This document shows positions 57,722 through 64,000 of a stretch of DNA of 64,000 nt, in pieces. Each line of letters starts with the position of its first letter. The first letter of the stretch is position 1. A program made the position numbers and the translations under genes. The notes under the pieces are model-generated. The model did not search any database, was not told the origin of the DNA, and saw nothing but the letters and a program-made list of their open reading frames with translations. Source of the DNA: Candidatus Sulfuritelmatomonas gaucii (GTDB taxonomy: Bacteria > Acidobacteriota > Terriglobia > Terriglobales > Acidobacteriaceae); assembly GCA_900290245.1 (NCBI GenBank), contig OKRB01000085.1, forward strand, positions 53,778 through 117,777. The letters are read 5' to 3'.

Positions 57722-59179
57722 ATGACCTCCGCTGTCTCCAGTTCGCGGGCAACCGAGCCACCCGCCCCGGCTCTCTCCGCCGTCTCGGCGGAAAAGCGCC
57801 GCGTGGCCTTGTACTCCATGGCTGCTGCAACGGTCATGACGCTGTTGAAACTCGCAGCAGGCCTTCTTTCGGGTTCGCTAGGCGTGCTTTCCGACTCGGC
57901 GCACTCGGGCCTCGATCTGGTCGGTGCGGCGTTGACCTTCTTCTCCGTCCGTGTCAGCGACAAGCCCGCGGATGAAGATCACACCTACGGCCACGGCAAA
58001 ATTGAGAATCTCTCGGCCTTCGGCGAGGCAGGCCTCATGGCCGTCTCCTGCGTGTGGATTATCTGGGAGGCGACTCAGCGCATCTTCTTCCGCTCTGTGG
58101 AGTTGCACCATTCGCTGTGGCCGGTGCTGGTGCTCGCCGCTTCGATCGGTGTGGACTTCTGGCGCTCGCGAAAACTGCGCGCCGTGGCGCTGCGCTCCGG
58201 CTCTCCGGTACTGGCCACTGACGCCTTTCACTTCGCTTCCGACATCTGGGCCTCGCTTGCCGTGCTCGCCGGGCTGGGCGCAACGTGGGTGGGCGCTCAT
58301 TTTGGCATTCGCTCCTTGCACTTCGCAGACCCTTGCGCGGCGATGGTCGTCTCGCTCATGATTCTGCGCATGACGGTCCGCGTTGGCCACGAAGCCGTGG
58401 ACGCGCTCGTGGACGAGATTCCCGCCGAGACCCGGCGCAAGCTTGTGCGCGAAGTGCAACGCGTCGACGGCGTGCTGGCCGTGGAACGGGCGCGGGTGCG
58501 CCGCGCCGGAGCCGGCTATTTCGCCGATCTCACGCTTGCTCTTCCGCGCCGCTTCACCTTTGAGCACTCTGGCGAACTGGTGCGGGCGGCCACTGCCGCG
58601 GTGCACCGCATCCTGCCCGGGGCCGACGTCGTCATTCACACCATCCCGCGCGAAACCCGCGCCGAAAGCATCTTTGACCGCGTGCGCGCCGTTGCCGCCC
58701 GCAACAACGTCTCCGTGCACGAGCTCAGCATCCAATCGCATCACGGCAGGTTGCAGGTCGAACTCCATGTTGAACTCGAAGAGAGCCAGCCGCTCCGCGA
58801 AGCGCACGCCTTCGTCACCAACCTCGAGGCGGAGATCCGGCACGGCGTTCCCGAGATTGATTCCGTGCTCACGCACATCGAAAGCGAGCCGGCCACCATC
58901 GAGCAGCCCGAGGAGGAAGCGGTCGAAGATCGACGCATTGAGCAGGCTCTTCGTTCCGCAGCCGCGGGGCTTCCGGAGATCGTTGACGTGCATGCCGTCA
59001 CCGTCGGCCGCACGCGTGACCACATTCACGTCACCTGCCACTGCACCCTGCCCGATGAGCTGCCCATGTCTCGCGTTCACGAAGCCATTACAGCTCTCGA
59101 AGATCGATTCAAGCTGGAGTGCCCCGAAGTGTTCCGTGTGACCGTCCATCCCGAGCCGGTGACCGATAATACGCGATAG
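57722..59179 (+). CDS. CDF-family metal exporter with extended cytoplasmic domains
   Basis: A 485-residue transporter; the family is usually about 300. The N-terminal six-TM region (about 28-220) has metal-site patterns SDSAHSGLD and ATDAFHFASD, plus HTYGHGKIE between them. The cytoplasmic part (about 225-480) seems to contain two or three ZT-dimer-like ferredoxin domains in tandem. CDF proteins export Zn, Fe, Mn or Cd with proton antiport. The stop codon overlaps the next start by one base, so a PASTA protein is co-translated. Metal unknown. Confidence 0.93.
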   Translation: MTSAVSSSRATEPPAPALSAVSAEKRRVALYSMAAATVMTLLKLAAGLLSGSLGVLSDSAHSGLDLVGAALTFFSVRVSDKPADEDHTYGHGKIENLSAFGEAGLMAVSCVWIIWEATQRIFFRSVELHHSLWPVLVLAASIGVDFWRSRKLRAVALRSGSPVLATDAFHFASDIWASLAVLAGLGATWVGAHFGIRSLHFADPCAAMVVSLMILRMTVRVGHEAVDALVDEIPAETRRKLVREVQRVDGVLAVERARVRRAGAGYFADLTLALPRRFTFEHSGELVRAATAAVHRILPGADVVIHTIPRETRAESIFDRVRAVAARNNVSVHELSIQSHHGRLQVELHVELEESQPLREAHAFVTNLEAEIRHGVPEIDSVLTHIESEPATIEQPEEEAVEDRRIEQALRSAAAGLPEIVDVHAVTVGRTRDHIHVTCHCTLPDELPMSRVHEAITALEDRFKLECPEVFRVTVHPEPVTDNTR

Positions 59180-59985
59180 TGAAGAACCTTGTGATTCGCT
59201 GGCAACCCGGAACCATGAGCATGCGCCCCATCGCGCGTTTCTTCCGCATTGCCTGGTTGCTCATGCTGCTGGTGGCGGTTGCGCTCACGGCCGCCATCAT
59301 CACCATGCACTTTGCCATTCACGGCGCCGAAGTGCAGGTGCCCTCGCTCAAAGGCATGACCATCGTCGAAGCCCGCAGCGTGACCGCCGGCCTTGGCATC
59401 AACCTCGATGTGGACAATCGCTATTACTCGGGCGACGTCGCCGCAGGGCACATTCTTTCGCAATCTCCGCCGCCGGGAACCGAGGTCCGCCGCGAATGGC
59501 AGGTGCGCGTTTCCGAGAGTCTCGGCCCGCAAAAAGTGGATGTGCCCGACACGGTGGGCGACAATGAGCGCGTAGCCGAGCTCCAGTTGCGCCGCGCCGG
59601 CCTCGAGGTCGGAGACATCGCCCGCCTGCCGGATGCCGCAGCAGCGGAAGGCACCGTCCTCGCCCAGGATCCACCCCCGCACGCAATGGGCATCGAGCAG
59701 CCCAGCGTCAACCTGCTGGTGGCCGCCCCCGATGACGAGGCGCCGGACGGATACGTCATGCCCGACTTCGCAGGATGGCCCGTGGTCAGCGCGCAGGCGG
59801 CGCTGGCCAAAGTCGGCATCAAAACCGCAACGCCGACTTATGAGGATGTGCCCGTCGCTCCGGTGGGAAGCGGCAATGCGCCGCCAAGCTTGCCGGTGAA
59901 GCCAGGCTCGGTGCTGTCGCAGTCGCCTGCGGCGGGGTCGCGCGTGGACCAGGACACGAAAGTGAAGCTGACCGTTGCCAAATAG
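59179..59985 (+). CDS. Membrane-anchored protein with three PASTA domains
   Basis: A 268-residue protein. One TM helix (about 24-46) is followed by three PASTA repeats (about 51-118, 119-188 and 190-268), with VPSLKGMTIVEARS, VDVPDTVGDNERVAEL and VMPDFAGWPVVSAQAAL marking each start. PASTA modules bind muropeptides in kinases and PBPs; there is no kinase or transpeptidase domain here. The start is GTG 59179, overlapping the CDF stop, though ATG 59215 also fits. Confidence 0.9.
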   Translation: MKNLVIRWQPGTMSMRPIARFFRIAWLLMLLVAVALTAAIITMHFAIHGAEVQVPSLKGMTIVEARSVTAGLGINLDVDNRYYSGDVAAGHILSQSPPPGTEVRREWQVRVSESLGPQKVDVPDTVGDNERVAELQLRRAGLEVGDIARLPDAAAAEGTVLAQDPPPHAMGIEQPSVNLLVAAPDDEAPDGYVMPDFAGWPVVSAQAALAKVGIKTATPTYEDVPVAPVGSGNAPPSLPVKPGSVLSQSPAAGSRVDQDTKVKLTVAK

Positions 59986-60005
59986 TTCCGTATAGGAGAA
60001 CTTCG

Positions 60006-60509
60006 ATGGGTTTGAGCGAGGATCTCGAAAAAATCGCGCTGCAGGAGCGGGAGTTGCGCCTGCCGCACCTCGATGCAAACTTCGCATGGGACCTGGGCTC
60101 GCGGATCCGGGCCATGGCCCTCGAACGCGGCCTCACGCTGGTGATCGACGTGCGCCGCTTCGGGCAGCCGCTGTTCTATGCCGCGCTCGAGGGCACCACG
60201 CCCGACAATGCCGAATGGGTGCGACGCAAGAGCAACGTGGTCGCACGCTTTCATCGCAGCTCATATGCTGTCGGGATGACGCTGAAGGTCAAAAGCACCA
60301 CGCTGCTTGAGCGCTACGGCCTGCCCGTCGCCGATTACGCGGCCGACGGCGGCTCGTTCCCGCTGATCGTGGAAGGCGCCGGAATCGTGGGCAGCGTCAC
60401 CGTCTCCGGCCTGCCGCAACGCGACGATCATCATCTTGTGGTCGAAGCGCTCTGCGCCTTGCTCGGCCGCGACTTCCGTGCACTGCGCCTCGCGCCAGAG
60501 TCGGCGTAA
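60006..60509 (+). CDS. UPF0303 / heme-degrading-domain-like protein
   Basis: A 167-residue single-domain protein. The pattern LTLVIDVRRFGQPLFYAAL, then WVRRKSNVVARFHRSSYAVG and GIVGSVTVSGLPQRDDH, fits the UPF0303 (Haem_degrading-like) family. No specific ligand residues can be assigned. It lies 20 bp after the PASTA gene with an AGGAG site, so CDF-PASTA-UPF0303 is one likely operon. Confidence 0.88.
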   Translation: MGLSEDLEKIALQERELRLPHLDANFAWDLGSRIRAMALERGLTLVIDVRRFGQPLFYAALEGTTPDNAEWVRRKSNVVARFHRSSYAVGMTLKVKSTTLLERYGLPVADYAADGGSFPLIVEGAGIVGSVTVSGLPQRDDHHLVVEALCALLGRDFRALRLAPESA

Positions 60510-60529
60510 AGCTGCTTCTGCAACAGCGT

Positions 60530-60591
60530 TGTCATCCTGAGCGGAATTGGGAGCGTCTCTGCTCCCAACGAAGCCGAAGGATCTGCGGTTG
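60530..60591. repeat. Dispersed hairpin repeat family TGTCATCCTGAG, copy 3
   Basis: TGTCATCCTGAGCG, an inner 8-bp stem TTGGGAGC (60547-60554)/GCTCCCAA (60561-60568), then GAAGCCGAAGGATCTGCGG. It lies between convergent genes. Confidence 0.85.
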
Positions 60592-60694
60592 CCTTTCTTC
60601 CGCCAACAAGACACTACGTCTGCATCAATCAATAGCCGCTGAGGGGCGCCTTCGGGGGCTGGTGCAAGACAGTGACAATCTTCCCACGCCCTCC

Positions 60695-62077
60695 CTAAGC
60701 AATCCTCTCAATCAGCGCCGCAAAAAAGCCATCGGTCTGGAAGACGCCAGGCAGCAGCCGCAGCGCGCCTTCCGGAGTTACGCATTTCGCCAATCGCTCT
60801 GCGCAGGTGTGCCTCAAAATTCCGCGATCCAACAAAGATGCAATGCCCGCCGCCGCCGAAATCTGCCGCACATTCCGGTTTTCCGCAAGTACCCCTGCCA
60901 CCACCTGTTCGTTCTCCTCCGGCTCCAGCGAGCACGTTGAATACACAACACACCCTCCGGGCCGAACCGCCCGCAATGCTGCGCGAAGAATGGCCCGTTG
61001 CCGCTCAGCGTGACGCGCCAGATCTTCGAGACGCAGGCGATGGCGAATCTCCGGATTGCGTCCCAGCGTCCCCGTTCCGCTGCACGGCACGTCGGCCAGC
61101 GCCACATCAAACGCCGAACCCTCCTCTAGCTCCGCCGCATCAGCCAGCCGGCATTCGATCCGGCCAGCGTACGGTGCAACGCGCTCGCGCAACTCCTCAA
61201 GCCGCCGCGCATTCGATTCGCATGCCACGATCTGCGCTTCCGGGTTCCGCTCGGCGAGAATAAGTGTCTTGCCCCCCGGCGCCGCGCAAAGATCGACGAT
61301 CCTTTTCGGGTTTGGTCCGACGCCCCTCCCTGCGCAAGCCGCCAATTCGCCGATAAACTGCGAGCCTTCGTCCTGGATGCGCACGCGCCCCGCCTGAAAA
61401 GCCGCTGTCGCGGTTACATCGCCGGAGATCACCGTCCGTGCAGCCGTCAGCAACTCGCCGGGTCCGAGCAAGATTCCGTCTCGCACAACCTCCGCCTCAG
61501 CATCGGCGTCTTCGACGCGCACTGAAACCGGCCTCCGCACCTGGGCGTGGCGGCAAATCGCGCGGGCCGCATCCAGACCGTAGAACTCCGCCCATCGTTC
61601 GACCATCCATGAAGGATGCGCTTCGGCCAGCGCCAACTCATCCGCAGTTCCCTGCGGCACCTCCAAATGCGCAGCGCCACCGCGCGCAATGCCGCGCAAC
61701 ACCGCATTCACCATGCCCGCTGCGAAGCGGTGCCCCGCCTGTTTCGCCAGCTCAACGCTCTCACCGATCGCCGCATGAGCAGGAATGCGTTCGAGATGAA
61801 GCAGCTGAAGCGCACCAAGGCGCAGCGCGATCAGCACCTCCGCATCGAGCTTCGCATTTGGCTTCTTGAGGAGCTTCCTGATCTCCGCGTCCAGCCGGAT
61901 TTGCCAGCGCAGAACGCCGAGCACAAGCGTTGTGGTCAGGTTGCGATCGGCAAGCGACAACACACTGACAGCTTTCCCCCGCAACAATGCATCGGAGTGA
62001 GCCTTTCCCCGCTCAACTGCCATGAGAATGTCGAAGGCCGCCTTGCGCGAAGCAGAAATCCCCGCCACGGCGCTCAA
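60695..62077 (-). CDS. rsmB: 16S rRNA (cytosine-967-C5)-methyltransferase
   Basis: About 460 residues. The N-terminal NusB-like domain (about 5-130) is followed by a Rossmann domain with DLCAAPGGKTLILAE, DVPCSGTGTLGRNPE and the catalytic Cys region VYSTCSLEPEENEQV. It methylates C967 of 16S rRNA. The start is uncertain: TTG 62077 overlaps the fmt stop by 4 bp (TTGA); GTG 62113 and GTG 62068 are alternatives. Confidence 0.95.
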   Translation of the reverse strand: MSAVAGISASRKAAFDILMAVERGKAHSDALLRGKAVSVLSLADRNLTTTLVLGVLRWQIRLDAEIRKLLKKPNAKLDAEVLIALRLGALQLLHLERIPAHAAIGESVELAKQAGHRFAAGMVNAVLRGIARGGAAHLEVPQGTADELALAEAHPSWMVERWAEFYGLDAARAICRHAQVRRPVSVRVEDADAEAEVVRDGILLGPGELLTAARTVISGDVTATAAFQAGRVRIQDEGSQFIGELAACAGRGVGPNPKRIVDLCAAPGGKTLILAERNPEAQIVACESNARRLEELRERVAPYAGRIECRLADAAELEEGSAFDVALADVPCSGTGTLGRNPEIRHRLRLEDLARHAERQRAILRAALRAVRPGGCVVYSTCSLEPEENEQVVAGVLAENRNVRQISAAAGIASLLDRGILRHTCAERLAKCVTPEGALRLLPGVFQTDGFFAALIERIA

Positions 62078-63045
62078 CCCAGCCGCGCGTCGGCCGCAAG
62101 CGGATTTCCGCACAAAAACTCCGCCGCCTCAAGGCGCTTCTTGCCTTCGAGCTGAACCTCGAGAAACTCCAGCCACGTATTCCCCGCGCAAGCAGCCAAC
62201 AGGCGGCCATCTTCCACCAGGATCCAACCCGGTTCAGCGAAGCCAAGACCTGCGGCGTAGTTCGAATGGCAAACCGCCATGCGATGGACAACCAGTTTTT
62301 TCCCGCTGAGAAAAGTAAACGCGCCGGGCCACGGCAGAAAGCCGCGCCAGCGATTGTAAAGCTCGTGCGCCGTGCGCGCGGCAAAGTCCATCCGGCCGTC
62401 CTCGCGAGCGAGCAGCGGTGCGAAACTTGCGCCTTCCTCGCTCTGCGGCTCAGGCCGAATCGCTCCGTTGGCCAGGCCCGCAAGGCTCTCCACCACGAGC
62501 GGCGCGCCCGCTTCGGCCATCATCGGGAAAAGCCCCGCGGCGGTCTGATCCGGTCCAATCTCCATAGTTTGTTGAAGAAGAACCGGTCCCGTGTCGAGGC
62601 CTTCCTCGAGCAGCATCGTCGTGTTGCCGGTATAAGCATCACCGCTGGCGATTGCCCACTGAATCGGCGCCGCACCTCGATACTTTGGCAGCAGCGAAGC
62701 ATGCAGGTTGATGCAGCCCAATCGCGGTAGCGCCAGCATCCACGGCGGAATGATGCGTCCATACGCGACCACAACGATCGCGTCCGGCGCAATGGCCTCA
62801 AGCTGCGCGCGAAATTCTGCGTTGTTCCGGATCTTCTCCGGCTGCGTGACCGCCAGCCCCTTGGCCAGCGCAGTTTGTTTGATGGCTGGAGCAGTGAGTT
62901 GATGATCGCGCCCCGTGGGCCTGTCGGGCTGCGACACCACGAGTGCAACCTCGTGTCCTGCCTTGAGCAGCGCCTCCAGCGTCGGCACGCCGAACTGCGG
63001 CGTCCCACAGAAAACGAGCTTGAGGCGGTTTGCCGCGTTCGTCAT
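62074..63045 (-). CDS. fmt: Methionyl-tRNA formyltransferase
   Basis: A 323-residue enzyme that formylates the initiator Met-tRNA. KLVFCGTPQFGVP at the start, VVAYGRIIPPWML, and the folate-site NLHASLLPKYRGAAPIQWAI with the catalytic Asn/His are present. The C-terminal OB-fold domain follows. It is 7 bp downstream of def and overlaps rsmB, matching the usual def-fmt-rsmB order. Confidence 0.97.
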   Translation of the reverse strand: MTNAANRLKLVFCGTPQFGVPTLEALLKAGHEVALVVSQPDRPTGRDHQLTAPAIKQTALAKGLAVTQPEKIRNNAEFRAQLEAIAPDAIVVVAYGRIIPPWMLALPRLGCINLHASLLPKYRGAAPIQWAIASGDAYTGNTTMLLEEGLDTGPVLLQQTMEIGPDQTAAGLFPMMAEAGAPLVVESLAGLANGAIRPEPQSEEGASFAPLLAREDGRMDFAARTAHELYNRWRGFLPWPGAFTFLSGKKLVVHRMAVCHSNYAAGLGFAEPGWILVEDGRLLAACAGNTWLEFLEVQLEGKKRLEAAEFLCGNPLAADARLG

Positions 63046-63052
63046 GTCGGTC

Positions 63053-63562
63053 TTACCAGGTGCCCTCGCTCTGCATCTTGCGAATCTTGCGCAAATTCAG
63101 GCTGCGCTTCAGCGCGCTCATGCGAAAGATGAACAAGATGCCGTCGAGGTGGTCAATTTCATGCTGAAATGCGCGCGAAAGCAACTCTTCGCCGTCCATC
63201 TCAAACCATTTGCCGGTCTCATCCTGCGCCCGGATGCGGACCTTGGCAGCGCGCACCACTTTCTCGCGAATATCAGGAAAGCTCAGGCAGCCTTCCTCTT
63301 CGTACTGCTTGCCCTCGCTGAAGATCACTTCGGGATTGATCAGGACAAGCCTTTGCACCGGATCCTTGCCCTGGCTCAGGTCGATCACAGTAAGCCGCTT
63401 TGAAACGCCCACCTGCGGCGCGGCCAGCCCGATGCCCTGCGACGCATAAGTAGTCTCAAACATGTCGGCCACCAGCTTGCGCAACTCCGCATTGAACTCC
63501 GTCACAGGCTCGCCGGGTTGCTGCAGCACGGGCTCCGGATATTTCACAATCTTCAATATCAT
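63053..63562 (-). CDS. def: Peptide deformylase
   Basis: A 169-residue metallohydrolase removing the N-formyl group from nascent proteins. Motif 1 is GIGLAAPQVG, motif 2 EEGCLSFP and motif 3 HEIDHLDG, with the metal ligands Cys and two His. Typical length. It follows aroC by 6 bp and precedes fmt by 7 bp in the run aroC-def-fmt-rsmB. Confidence 0.97.
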   Translation of the reverse strand: MILKIVKYPEPVLQQPGEPVTEFNAELRKLVADMFETTYASQGIGLAAPQVGVSKRLTVIDLSQGKDPVQRLVLINPEVIFSEGKQYEEEGCLSFPDIREKVVRAAKVRIRAQDETGKWFEMDGEELLSRAFQHEIDHLDGILFIFRMSALKRSLNLRKIRKMQSEGTW

Positions 63563-63568
63563 CGATCG

Positions 63569-64000
63569 CTAATAACTCCGCAATTGTTCGATGTATCCCA
63601 GATAGTTCCGCTTCAATTCCACCAGCGAGTCGCCGCCAAACTTCTCGTGCACAAGGTTGGCAAGAACCAGCGCGACCATGGCTTCTGCCGCCACACCCGC
63701 GGCCGGCACCACGCAAATGTCGCTGCGCTCATAACTTGCGCTGGTCGCCTCGCGCGTATCAAAACGCACTGACTCGAGCGGCTGGCGCAAAGTCGAAATG
63801 GGCTTCAGGTATCCGCGAACCACGATGTCTTCGCCGTTCGAAACGCCGCCTTCGATTCCGCCGGCGTTGTTGTGCGGCCGTGTAAAACGCGTCGGCCTGC
63901 CGGCAGGATTCACTTCCGCGTAGTGGATCGGATCGTGGACGTGCGAGCCGAAGGTTGCTGCGGCCGCCACGCCTCGCCCGATCTCAACGGCCTTCACGGC
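63569..64000 (-). CDS. aroC: Chorismate synthase, C-terminal part (runs off window)
   Basis: Only the last 143 codons are present; the 5' end is beyond 64000. The visible part has VKAVEIGRG, GGIEGGVSNGEDIVVRG and LKPISTLRQPL, diagnostic for chorismate synthase, which needs reduced FMN to make chorismate. The stop TAG is at 63569-63571, in a stretch reading CTAATAACTCC that resembles the nonamer repeats. It is the first visible gene of the aroC-def-fmt-rsmB run. Confidence 0.93.
   Translation of the reverse strand, partial: AVKAVEIGRGVAAAATFGSHVHDPIHYAEVNPAGRPTRFTRPHNNAGGIEGGVSNGEDIVVRGYLKPISTLRQPLESVRFDTREATSASYERSDICVVPAAGVAAEAMVALVLANLVHEKFGGDSLVELKRNYLGYIEQLRSY

Overview
The window looks like chromosomal DNA of an Acidobacteriota bacterium, most likely class Terriglobia (old subdivision 1). 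The GC content is high and the genes are dense. There is an Oar-like TonB-dependent receptor with an N-terminal carboxypeptidase-regulatory-like domain. Several membrane proteins have no family I can name, and dispersed hairpin and heptamer repeats lie between and inside genes. This assignment is inference from gene style, because no rRNA gene is present. I saw no tRNA, rRNA, CRISPR array, insertion sequence, prophage or plasmid gene.

Layout. 1-6620: an HME-RND metal efflux pump (adaptor end plus CusA/CzcA pump), a small His/Cys protein and a TonB-dependent receptor. 6699-11577: macrodomain protein, pyrG, an orphan HhH-like protein, a small membrane protein and kdsA. 11621-16310 (minus): comEC, then an RlmD-type rRNA methyltransferase and a protein of unknown function. 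16372-22331: a beta-hydroxyacid dehydrogenase, a translationally coupled hydantoinase/oxoprolinase pair and a DegT aminotransferase. 22681-24564: hfq-hflX. 24674-28340 (minus): a VOC protein, a giant RluB-type pseudouridine synthase with an Arg/Gly tail, and scpB with a long acidic insert. 28587-33865: ankyrin protein, PiT phosphate transporter, GH3 glycosidase. 34300-36227: an ECF sigma cassette with its own candidate promoter. 36355-40610: Gfo/Idh/MocA oxidoreductase, folK, tgt, TonB. 40750-44652 (minus): an ABC-2 exporter, two paralogous membrane proteins and a winged-helix regulator, preceded by a palindromic operator over a promoter. 45243-49205: hemolysin-III-like protein, glycosyltransferase, rplU-rpmA, a 7-TM protein and a small secreted peptide. 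49545-54559: gyrB, a glycine-zipper protein, a cupin and a D-2-hydroxyacid dehydrogenase. 54590-60509: diguanylate cyclase, moaA, ubiE/menG, a long CDF transporter, a PASTA protein and a UPF0303 protein. 60695-64000 (minus): the run aroC-def-fmt-rsmB.

The most unusual signal is repetitive DNA that interacts with genes. A 38-bp core with only three mismatches lies in frame inside both comEC and tgt. A hairpin family beginning TGTCATCCTGAG occurs three times, and pyrG ends in a fragment of it. Heptamer tandem arrays supply the stop codons of tgt and of the Gfo/Idh/MocA gene and run into ribosome-binding sites of the ECF cassette. A nonamer family occurs both inside that oxidoreductase gene and upstream of the ECF sigma gene. 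The two best candidates for a regulated system of their own are the ECF cassette (34249-36227) and the ABC/twin-membrane-protein/winged-helix cluster (40750-44752).
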